Below are positions 1-5,915 of a DNA stretch of 11,730 nucleotides, piece by piece. Origin of the DNA: Tissierellales bacterium (GTDB lineage: Bacteria > Bacillota > Clostridia > Tissierellales > JASKZW01); the NCBI GenBank assembly GCA_030152145.1, contig JASLIL010000046.1, forward strand, positions 1-11,730, given 5' to 3'. How positions within the stretch are numbered: the stretch's first letter is position 1; the number at the start of each line of letters is the position of its first letter. Both the position numbers and the translations under genes were made by a program. Under the pieces are notes generated by a model. It was not told the DNA's origin and did no database searches. It saw only the letters and a list, made by a program, of their open reading frames with translations.

Positions 1-2446
1 ATTCATATCCTTTGTACATCTTGGATATGGAGAAGTATATTATGGCCATATAGCCTAGGATAAAGCCGTAGTTTATCTTTTTTAGAATATCAAAGATGCT
101 GAAGATTTTAGAGGTCTTTGATATAAAGAAGGCCAGAAGCAGGAGTAGGACTGGCATAGAAGCTAGAAAGCTTGCCAGTATCTTCTTCTTTTCTCTCTTT
201 AGGATCTTTTCCAAAAGGGGATAGTCCATTCCCAGGGCCCTGTAAAGCAGTAGGGAGTCCCTTCTGTCTAAGAAAAGATTGTAGAGGGAGAAGTAGCAGT
301 TGGAAAAACCTACTACCACAAAAAATATACTGAAGAAAAGTGCCATTATGCTGCCTAGGGCCTGAGTCTTCCTAAGGGACTTGTCTTGTTCAAGTCTTGA
401 GATAACTCCAAAGTCATCATCCTTAAAGTAATTTCTTGATATGGCTTCTACCTGGTCAAAAACTTCCTCATCATTATCTGTTTTTATAGCTATATACTCA
501 AATTGATCTAGGTCAGCTATTCTTATAAACTGGTTTAAAAGTTTTACATAGCTGGACTTTGGCATATAGGCTGTTAGGGCATTTTCACGTAGGGGATAGT
601 CAAAAAGTGGACTGTCAATCTTATCCTCTACATTTAAATTAAACTCGTAGCCTCTGGTTTCTAAAAGATTACCATACTCTGAAACAGATAGATTATTAAG
701 GTCATCCTTGAAAAATTGACTGTATTCTATTCTGGACTTTGGCTGGTTAAAGTCATTGCCCATACGATTTAAGAGTAGGACCTTGCCCTCATTAAAGCTA
801 TTGGCATCAAAGCCCCTTGCCTCAACTAGGCTCTTGAATTTTTCATCATCTATACCAAAAAGCTCTAGCCTTAGGCCATCTAGACTCTTTATATCCTCCT
901 CTAGATTTGGAAGGTAGAGACTCCTGTAGTCCTCCTTAAGGCTTTCTAGATCCAAATCCAGGTAAACAGATTCCTTCCTAAAGTTAACTAGGTCATCTGG
1001 CTTAAGGGCCTTAATATCCTCTATTAGATGCTGGTCCAACTCCTTGTTGTTGGCATATTCCACCTGAAGATTGTAGCTGGAGAACTTGTCTATAGAGTTG
1101 TATTCCTTCTCTAGAGAGTAGTAGCTTATGGCTATCATAATAAAGGCCATTAAAAGGAAACCCAGCTTTAGGCTTATATTGGTAAAGCGGAAGTTTCTCT
1201 TGCTGTTCTTGTAGAACTGCCTTGAAAGATCCTTTTCTATGTCTCCCCTATACTTTAAGTCATATTTCTTATGGCTCTTTCCTGGTATATTTCCCTTTAG
1301 GCTGTCTATTATGCTAATCTTTTTTAGCCTCTTAATAGGTTTCTTGGATCCTAGGTAGATTATAAGAAAGCTAACTAGGTAGATAACTATAAAGATCAGC
1401 GGGTTAAAGTCCAGCTCTAGATTGTTGGTTATAGAGTAGACGCTGCCACCTCCAAAGTGCTGCTCAACCCTGTAGATAACCATAAATAGCAGCTTTACTA
1501 GTAGGATGGAAAAGCCCATGCCAAGAAATATAGGTAGCTGGGATATATAGAAGAGCTTTCTTCTTATAAGTCCAGCTATGTCTTTATTTGTAGCCCCTAG
1601 AGCCTTTAATCTCCCATACTCCATTATTGACTTTGACTCCTGAACCAAGAATAAATTGGTTATTATAAAGTAGAATAGGGCCAGCAATATGAAAAATAGG
1701 GCTATGGCCAGCACTTGAAAGCTATGATCCCTTATGGAATCATTGTCTGGGTCAAAGACAAAGGCCCTGTTTAAATAGGTTATATTGTAGTTGTAGGTAA
1801 CATTTTGAGTATCCAGGTCCTCCATAATCTTCTCACTTATCCTGTAGGTGGAGAAGACATTTTTAAACCAGAAAAAAGGGGACAGTTCCTGGCCACTCTT
1901 TAAAAGACTTTCCTGGTCTGAGTTTAGGAAAACCGTGTAGTGCCTTTCATAGTCATAACCAGAGTCCTTGTAGATACCTGCTATAGGATAGGTTTTTCCA
2001 GCTAATTCTATGCTGTCACCTATGGACTTTCCTATTTCCTTGGCCATGTAGTTACTTATTAGAAGCTCTCCTACATGGGGCATACTTCCCTCTAAAAGCC
2101 AGGATTCTATGGTAGTAAGAGCATTTTCATCCATGGAGGCTAGAAGAGTTTCATCCTTGGAACCAAAAGAATCAGGAAGGGTCTTATTGTAGAAAAAGCC
2201 CAGCTTCTCTATATATCTATTTCCCATAAGCTTATTGGCATCTTCAGAGGAAATAGTGCTAACTATCCTAAAGTGGTAGCCACCAGTGTGTCTGCCTACC
2301 ATATTCCTAAAGGAAGTAAAGTAGGACATAAGTCCAAGACTAAAGCTAGAAAGTATAACTACAGCTAGGAAGATAGTCAGTATAGATGACTTATAAGACT
2401 TTCGGTTAAGTTTAAGGTCTCCCCTTAGATATTCACGAAAAATCAT
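1..2446 (-). CDS. FtsX/MacB-type ABC transporter permease (partial, C-terminus beyond window)
   Basis: The frame is open from ATG 2446 to the left edge (815 codons, no stop), so the C-terminal end lies outside the window. It encodes the membrane subunit that partners the ATPase just upstream. By hydropathy I read TM1 at about residues 20-42, a first extracytoplasmic domain at about 43-240, TM2-4 at about 246-266, 298-322 and 349-365, and TM5 at about 423-442. A second large extracytoplasmic domain follows at about 443-690, then TM6-8 at about 697-718, 757-777 and 791-806. This is the duplicated-FtsX layout, with each half having one TM, an outer domain and then three TMs. That resembles exporters or mechanotransmitters of the MacB/LolC/VraE-like superfamily more than importers. 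The ATG overlaps the ATPase stop as ATGA and follows GAGGTGATAAG, so translation is coupled. BceB proper has a single outer domain within ten TMs, so I do not call it BceB. The substrate is unknown; the neighbouring two-component system and carboxypeptidase suggest antimicrobial-peptide or cell-wall stress. Confidence 0.88.
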   Translation of the reverse strand, partial: MIFREYLRGDLKLNRKSYKSSILTIFLAVVILSSFSLGLMSYFTSFRNMVGRHTGGYHFRIVSTISSEDANKLMGNRYIEKLGFFYNKTLPDSFGSKDETLLASMDENALTTIESWLLEGSMPHVGELLISNYMAKEIGKSIGDSIELAGKTYPIAGIYKDSGYDYERHYTVFLNSDQESLLKSGQELSPFFWFKNVFSTYRISEKIMEDLDTQNVTYNYNITYLNRAFVFDPDNDSIRDHSFQVLAIALFFILLALFYFIITNLFLVQESKSIMEYGRLKALGATNKDIAGLIRRKLFYISQLPIFLGMGFSILLVKLLFMVIYRVEQHFGGGSVYSITNNLELDFNPLIFIVIYLVSFLIIYLGSKKPIKRLKKISIIDSLKGNIPGKSHKKYDLKYRGDIEKDLSRQFYKNSKRNFRFTNISLKLGFLLMAFIMIAISYYSLEKEYNSIDKFSSYNLQVEYANNKELDQHLIEDIKALKPDDLVNFRKESVYLDLDLESLKEDYRSLYLPNLEEDIKSLDGLRLELFGIDDEKFKSLVEARGFDANSFNEGKVLLLNRMGNDFNQPKSRIEYSQFFKDDLNNLSVSEYGNLLETRGYEFNLNVEDKIDSPLFDYPLRENALTAYMPKSSYVKLLNQFIRIADLDQFEYIAIKTDNDEEVFDQVEAISRNYFKDDDFGVISRLEQDKSLRKTQALGSIMALFFSIFFVVVGFSNCYFSLYNLFLDRRDSLLLYRALGMDYPLLEKILKREKKKILASFLASMPVLLLLLAFFISKTSKIFSIFDILKKINYGFILGYMAIIYFSISKMYKGYE

Positions 2447-3123
2447 CTTATCACCTCATCAGAAACCACCATGCCATCTTCCATCCTTACAATCCTATCT
2501 GCAGCCAGAGCCACTTCCTCATCATGGGTAACTATGATCATAGTCTGGTTGTATTTTATATTGGACATCCTAAATATTTCCACTATGTCCATAGCATTTT
2601 TTCTATCAAGATTTCCCGTAGGCTCATCAGCCAATATTATACTAGGCTTGTAGATCAAGCTCCTAGCTATAGCCACCCTCTGCTGCTGGCCGCCGGAAAG
2701 CTTGTCAGGGAAGGCCCTAAGTTTATCCACTATACCCAAGCTCTCAACTATATCCTTAAAATGTTCCTCATCTACCTTCTTGTTATCCATTAGAAGGGGT
2801 AGTTTTATATTGTTCTCCACAGATAGATTGGGAATCAGGTTGAAAAACTGGTAGACAATCCCCAACTGTCTTCTCCTGTAAAGAGCCAGGTGATTCTCAT
2901 CCAGCCCGGATATTTCTGTAGACTCCACCACTATCTGACCACTACTAGGCCTATCTATACCAGATAAAAGATTAAGTAGGGTAGACTTACCACAGCCACT
3001 AGGGCCCATAATAGCCACCATTTGGCCACGTTCTATAGAAAGGTCAATACCTCTTAGGGCCTGAACCTGAACCTGGCCCTGGCCATAAACTTTTTTTAGA
3101 TTCTTAACTTTTAATATTTCCAT
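2443..3123 (-). CDS. ABC transporter ATP-binding protein (MacB/LolD/BceA-type)
   Basis: This 226-residue cytoplasmic ATPase energises the FtsX-type permease encoded immediately downstream. All nucleotide-binding motifs are intact: Walker A GPSGCGKS (40-47), Q-loop glutamine 92 in VYQFFNLIP, signature LSGGQQQR (142-149), Walker B IILADE (162-167) followed by PTGNLD, and switch histidine 200 in VTHD. The YQFFNL and PTGNLD variants are typical of the LolD/MacB/BceA/FtsE group that pairs with FtsX-fold permeases. Length is normal for that family. The ATG follows AGGAGGTAATTCG, and the stop TGA overlaps the permease ATG by 4 bp, so the two form one translationally coupled operon. Upstream lies the 22-bp element 3154-3175, which is repeated exactly in front of the carboxypeptidase gene, so expression is probably controlled by the adjacent response regulator. 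The transported substrate cannot be told from the ATPase. Confidence 0.95.
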   Translation of the reverse strand: MEILKVKNLKKVYGQGQVQVQALRGIDLSIERGQMVAIMGPSGCGKSTLLNLLSGIDRPSSGQIVVESTEISGLDENHLALYRRRQLGIVYQFFNLIPNLSVENNIKLPLLMDNKKVDEEHFKDIVESLGIVDKLRAFPDKLSGGQQQRVAIARSLIYKPSIILADEPTGNLDRKNAMDIVEIFRMSNIKYNQTMIIVTHDEEVALAADRIVRMEDGMVVSDEVIR

Positions 3124-3144
3124 CGAATTACCTCCTAGGAATAG

Positions 3145-3150
3145 ACTATA
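3145..3150 (-). promoter_or_regulatory. Putative -10 of the ABC transporter operon
   Basis: On the minus strand TATAGT (3150 to 3145) lies 6 bp after the second half-site of the 22-bp element and just before the AGGAGG at 3136-3131. No TTGACA-like -35 is present: the -35 position is occupied by the operator (TCACCT at 3173-3168), as in activator-dependent promoters. A TAGTCT two bases further downstream (8 bp from the half-site, the same distance as at the carboxypeptidase promoter) is an alternative. Confidence 0.4.
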
Positions 3151-3153
3151 AAA

Positions 3154-3175
3154 TCAAGATGACTTTTAGGTGACA
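3154..3175 (-). promoter_or_regulatory. Response-regulator operator, copy 1 (upstream of ABC operon)
   Basis: Read on the minus strand, toward the ABC genes, this contains GTCACCT-AAAA-GTCATCT: two 7-bp direct repeats differing at one base, with an 11-bp period (one helical turn). The 22 bp are identical to 4932-4953 read toward the carboxypeptidase gene; identity stops at both ends after exactly 22 bp. Tandem direct half-sites at 11-bp period overlapping the -35 position are the usual architecture for OmpR/PhoB-family activators, and the only such regulator here is the one encoded at 3241. It also lies about 54-75 bp upstream of that regulator's own predicted start site, so it may affect autoregulation. 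Confidence 0.75.
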
Positions 3176-3193
3176 AAAGAAAACTATATATTT

Positions 3194-3222
3194 TTATCAT
3201 ATCTTATTTTTGCTGGTATAAT
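3194..3222 (+). promoter_or_regulatory. Promoter of the two-component system operon
   Basis: TTATCA (3194-3199, 4 of 6 matches to TTGACA) is followed after 17 bp by a perfect TATAAT (3217-3222), preceded by TGG, which gives an extended -10. Transcription would start about 3229, directly at the GAGGTGAT ribosome binding site, leaving a leader of only about a dozen bases. This looks like a basal sigma-A promoter that does not need the operator. Confidence 0.65.
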
Positions 3223-3228
3223 GAATTT

Positions 3229-3236
3229 GAGGTGAT
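3229..3236 (+). promoter_or_regulatory. Ribosome binding site fixing the response-regulator start
   Basis: GAGGTGAT at 3229-3236 is complementary to the 16S anti-Shine-Dalgarno end. It sits 4 bases before TTG 3241. A GTG at 3232 in the same frame lies inside this site and therefore cannot be the real start, so the protein begins at TTG 3241 (MKIFLLEDDE). Confidence 0.75.
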
Positions 3237-3240
3237 AGTT

Positions 3241-3894
3241 TTGAAAATATTTTTACTAGAAGATGATGAGACCCTTGCTTTTGGTATTAAAACCTATCTG
3301 GAAAATCATGGCTACAAGCTAGTCCATGCCAGCAGTCTAAAAGAAGCCAAAGAAAAGTTTAACTACAGCTTTGACCTTTTAATACTGGATGTAAACCTAC
3401 CAGACGGCAGTGGATTTGATTTTTTAGATCTTTATAATATAGACAAGACACCAGCCATATTTTTAACAGTAAATGACTCTGAGGAAGATATAGTAAGGGG
3501 CTTAAATCTATCAGATGGTTACATAACCAAGCCCTTTAAACTGGCTATCCTAAAGGCCAAGATAGAAAGCATCCTAAGAAGGGTAGAGACCAAGGACCAG
3601 AAGCTTAACTACAAAGGTCTAGTCCTAGATGAAGCTAATTTTAGGGCCAGCATAGAGGGAGAAGACCTGGGCCTAACAGCCAAGGAATACCAGCTTTTAT
3701 CTCTTCTTATGAAAAATAGGGGCAACACCCTAACCAGGGAGAGAATCTTAGAATCTGTTTGGGATGAAGCTTTAAATTTTGTAGAGGATAATACTCTTTC
3801 AGCTACCATAAAAAGGCTTAGGAAAAAACTAGGAAAATATAGCTATAGCATAGAAACCATAAGGGGTATAGGCTATAGGTTTGTGAGGGATTAA
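3241..3894 (+). CDS. OmpR/PhoB-family response regulator
   Basis: This 217-residue DNA-binding regulator starts at TTG 3241. Its receiver domain (about 1-115) shows the acidic pair D8/D9 in LLEDDE, phospho-acceptor D50 in LLILDVNLPDGSG, T76 in FLTVND and K97 in YITKPF. The C-terminal winged helix (about 120-216) has LTAKEYQLLSLLMKN, a segment with LTRERILESVWD, TLSATIKRLRKKL and the terminal IRGIGYRF hairpin that marks the OmpR/PhoB class. The segment before the conserved lysine reads GLNLSDGYITKPF, one residue shorter than the usual GLDLGADDYITKPF; this is a minor oddity. The stop abuts the ATG of the histidine kinase, so the two are cotranscribed. The divergent ABC operon and the downstream carboxypeptidase both carry a tandem 11-bp-period repeat suited to this class of regulator, which are therefore its likely targets. 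It resembles BceR/VanR-type cell-envelope regulators, but orthology is not established. Confidence 0.95.
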   Translation: MKIFLLEDDETLAFGIKTYLENHGYKLVHASSLKEAKEKFNYSFDLLILDVNLPDGSGFDFLDLYNIDKTPAIFLTVNDSEEDIVRGLNLSDGYITKPFKLAILKAKIESILRRVETKDQKLNYKGLVLDEANFRASIEGEDLGLTAKEYQLLSLLMKNRGNTLTRERILESVWDEALNFVEDNTLSATIKRLRKKLGKYSYSIETIRGIGYRFVRD

Positions 3895-4941
3895 ATGGGT
3901 TACTTTATATTTATATTTCTAATAAGCACTGGACTTATCTACCTAATGGACAGCTACTTTTATAGGACCATAGGAGCCAGTCTGGAATTTTTAAAACTAG
4001 ATAGTCAGGCTGTCCTAAACTCTATGGGCTACTACAACAGAAGTATTTTTCCAAATAGAATCTATGGCCTGCTTATAGGGCTAGTTTTCTCCTCTATAAT
4101 ATTTCTAGGCCACTCCTATAGGGCTAGGAAGAAGGAGGAAGAAGATCTTAGAAAGATAAAAGAGCTGGAAAAAGAGCTTATTAGGATAAACAAGGGAGAC
4201 TATGCTATAAAAATAGAGGGAGATGATAAGTACTCATCTCTTAGGGATGAAATCTACAAGATTATAGTAAGCCTAAAGTCTCTAGAGGAGGAGGCTCTAA
4301 GTCAAAAGTCCAGGCTTAAGGAGGACCTATCCAACATAGCTCACCAACTAAAGACTCCCATAACCTCCATGGGCTTTATGCTGGAACTTATAAATGAGGA
4401 TCAGGATAATATGGATCTTTACCTGGAGAAGTTAGAGGGAGAGTTGGAAAAGCTAAGGGTTTTTACCCATCTTCTACTAAAGCTTTCCAAGGTAAACTCA
4501 GACACTATAGACTACAAGATGGAACCCCTATCTATGATGGAAATCCTAGATGACATATTAAATAATCTCAACAGGGATGGCAGGGTGAAGGTCAAAATAG
4601 AGGGCCAGGATTTTAAGCTTTTAGGAGATGAGGTTTGGCTTTATGAGGGAATCTTAAATATAGTTAAAAACTCCCTGGAACATACAAAAGACCAGGTCCT
4701 AATAGGACTGGAGTCCAACCCTATATATAGTAGCCTAACAGTATCAGACAATGGCAAGGGCTTGGATCCCAAGCTTTTAAATAAGATATTCCAAAGATTT
4801 TACAGGGGAGAAACCAGCCTCCCAGGCTATGGCATAGGTCTAAATCTGTCTAAGTCCATAATAGAAAGACACAATGGAAAAATAGAAGCCTTTAATAATC
4901 AGGGGCTGACCTTTAGGATAAAGTTTTATAATGTCACCTAA
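3895..4941 (+). CDS. Membrane sensor histidine kinase
   Basis: This 348-residue kinase starts directly after the regulator stop (TAA then ATG), using GAGGGA within the end of the upstream gene. TM1 is about 2-18, TM2 about 56-73, with only about 38 residues outside the membrane, too small for a standard ligand-binding domain. A HAMP-like helical linker (about 75-135) leads to the dimerisation helix with phospho-acceptor H150 in IAHQLKTPITSM. The catalytic domain has the N box with N259 (NIVKNSLEHT), G1 DNGKG (285-289), F box FQRF (299-302) and G2 GYGIGL (311-316). All kinase motifs are intact. The short loop, and the divergent ABC transporter with large outer domains, suggest that the transporter may do the sensing, as in Bce-type systems; this is inference. 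The last two codons and the stop overlap the second operator copy at 4932-4953. Confidence 0.95.
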   Translation: MGYFIFIFLISTGLIYLMDSYFYRTIGASLEFLKLDSQAVLNSMGYYNRSIFPNRIYGLLIGLVFSSIIFLGHSYRARKKEEEDLRKIKELEKELIRINKGDYAIKIEGDDKYSSLRDEIYKIIVSLKSLEEEALSQKSRLKEDLSNIAHQLKTPITSMGFMLELINEDQDNMDLYLEKLEGELEKLRVFTHLLLKLSKVNSDTIDYKMEPLSMMEILDDILNNLNRDGRVKVKIEGQDFKLLGDEVWLYEGILNIVKNSLEHTKDQVLIGLESNPIYSSLTVSDNGKGLDPKLLNKIFQRFYRGETSLPGYGIGLNLSKSIIERHNGKIEAFNNQGLTFRIKFYNVT

Positions 4942-4953
4942 AAGTCATCTTGA
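4932..4953 (+). promoter_or_regulatory. Response-regulator operator, copy 2 (upstream of carboxypeptidase)
   Basis: GTCACCT (4933-4939), AAAA, GTCATCT (4944-4950) form a direct repeat with an 11-bp period. The whole 22 bp is the exact reverse complement of 3154-3175, and hence has the same orientation relative to the downstream gene. It overlaps the last codons (Val, Thr) and the stop codon of the histidine kinase gene, and covers the -35 position of the carboxypeptidase promoter. Confidence 0.75.
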
Positions 4954-4958
4954 CAGGC

Positions 4959-4964
4959 TAAACT
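4959..4964 (+). promoter_or_regulatory. Putative -10 of the carboxypeptidase gene
   Basis: TAAACT lies 8 bp after the second operator half-site. No -35 box is seen at the right distance, only operator sequence, which fits an activator-dependent promoter. A start about 4970 would place the GAGGTGAT ribosome site at the very 5' end of the message. Some read-through from the kinase gene is also possible, since no terminator separates them. Confidence 0.45.
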
Positions 4965-4970
4965 TTTCTT

Positions 4971-4978
4971 GAGGTGAT
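4971..4978 (+). promoter_or_regulatory. Ribosome binding site fixing the carboxypeptidase start
   Basis: GAGGTGAT is followed by AAAT and GTG 4983. The in-frame GTG at 4974 lies inside the ribosome site, and the ATG at 4981 is in another frame and meets TGA at once, so GTG 4983 is the best start. Confidence 0.7.
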
Positions 4979-4982
4979 AAAT

Positions 4983-5873
4983 GTGAGAGGAAAAAAATTA
5001 AGGAGAGTCTTCTTGGGCCTAGTCCTAGTAGCCCTCCTAGTAAAGACTTCAGCTTTATTTAAGTCAAAATCCCTAAAGCTTCCAGGGAAAGTAGATGAAA
5101 GCTACAGGGAGCTAGAGGACCTAGTATCGGAAAATGCAATATTAATGGAAAGGTCCAGTCAGACAATACTTATGGGTAAGAACTACCAGGCCAGAATTCA
5201 CCCAGCATCTATGACCAAGGTTATGACAGGCCTAGTAGCCCTGGAAAATGGAAGTTCTAGAAAGAAAATTACCATAGAAGACTATATGATAGACTACTGT
5301 AAGAAAGAAGGCCTTAGTATGTCAGGTTTTCAGGCTGGGGAAAGAATAAAGCTTATAGACCTGGTCTACGGCCTCCTTTTAGAATCAGGTGGTGAGGCAG
5401 CACTGGCCCTAGGAGAGGGAACAGTATCCAGCCAGGAAGAGTTTATAGACCTGATGAACCAAAAGGCCAGGGAGCTAGGAATGGAAGACAGCCATTTTTC
5501 CAATGTTACAGGAGCTACAGACAGTGAAAACTACACTACAGCTGAGGATATGGCCAGACTCTATGACCATGCCCTAAACAATAAGAAGTTTAGGAAGATA
5601 GTAGAAAGTAAAAAACACAAGGCGGGAAATGGACTTGAAATAAACAATCTACTCTTTCAAAAAAGGGCCAGCCTAGACATAGACAAGGACCACATAGTAT
5701 CAGGAAAGACAGGTTACACCAAGGCAGCAGGTCTTTGCCTAGTAAGTATGGGAGAGCTAGCTGGAAGGGAATATATAGCCTTGGTAGCCAAGGCTGATGG
5801 TAACAGCCAAAGCCCCCAGTACAATCTAATAGACACAGATAAGATCTACAGCCAATACAGGGCTGGATTTTAG
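4983..5873 (+). CDS. D-alanyl-D-alanine carboxypeptidase, S11 family (short form, variant SxN motif)
   Basis: This 296-residue penicillin-binding-protein-type enzyme is expected to remove the terminal D-alanine from peptidoglycan pentapeptides outside the membrane. The N-terminus (RGKKLRR, then hydrophobic residues about 9-25) is a signal peptide or single membrane anchor. The catalytic motifs are SMTK (76-79, nucleophile S76, general base K79) and KTG (242-244). The second motif reads SGG (135-137, in LLLESGGEAALALGE), where most family members have SxN, usually SGNDA. FSNVTGATDSENYTTAEDMARL (about 172-193) is typical of the family. The protein ends about 50 residues after KTG, so it lacks the beta-rich C-terminal domain and amphipathic anchor of DacA/DacF. 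Its own operator-linked promoter, identical in sequence to that of the ABC exporter, places it in the response regulator's predicted regulon. Trimming pentapeptides would change the targets of cell-wall antibiotics. The missing Asn could alter activity, which I cannot judge. Confidence 0.9.
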   Translation: MRGKKLRRVFLGLVLVALLVKTSALFKSKSLKLPGKVDESYRELEDLVSENAILMERSSQTILMGKNYQARIHPASMTKVMTGLVALENGSSRKKITIEDYMIDYCKKEGLSMSGFQAGERIKLIDLVYGLLLESGGEAALALGEGTVSSQEEFIDLMNQKARELGMEDSHFSNVTGATDSENYTTAEDMARLYDHALNNKKFRKIVESKKHKAGNGLEINNLLFQKRASLDIDKDHIVSGKTGYTKAAGLCLVSMGELAGREYIALVAKADGNSQSPQYNLIDTDKIYSQYRAGF

Positions 5874-5881
5874 TCAAAAAT

Positions 5882-5907
5882 AGAGCTGAGGACTCGTCCT
5901 CAGCTCT
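5882..5907. terminator. Shared terminator hairpin between convergent genes
   Basis: A perfect 12-bp inverted repeat (5882-5893 pairs with 5896-5907, GC-rich core GAGCTGAGGAC, minimal loop) lies 8 bp after both stops: the carboxypeptidase stop (5873) on the plus strand and the peroxiredoxin stop (5916) on the minus strand. The minus-strand transcript has a T tract (ATTTTT) right after the hairpin, so it terminates the peroxiredoxin operon best. The plus-strand side is followed only by a broken T-rich stretch. Confidence 0.85.
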
Positions 5908-5915
5908 TAGTTTAT

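Noticed and set aside
2013..2030. A TGTCACCTA match inside the exporter permease gene as a third operator
   Set aside because: Only one half-site is present; the second GTCAYCT at the 11-bp period is missing and no promoter follows.
2524..2793. Plus-strand open frame of 89 codons opposite the exporter ATPase
   Set aside because: It overlaps the intact Walker and signature motifs of the ATPase on the other strand and has no start signals.
1..3123. Calling the exporter BceAB
   Set aside because: The permease has two large outer domains in a duplicated FtsX layout, whereas BceB has one outer domain between TM7 and TM8 of ten; only the general type is supported.
3232..3240. GTG 3232 as start of the response regulator
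   Set aside because: This codon is part of the GAGGTGAT ribosome site; TTG 3241 is correctly spaced and gives the normal family N-terminus.
5590..5877. Minus-strand open frame of 95 codons opposite the carboxypeptidase
   Set aside because: It lies antisense inside a gene with clear catalytic motifs, has no ribosome binding site, and its Cys/Leu/Pro-rich translation is typical of a shadow frame.
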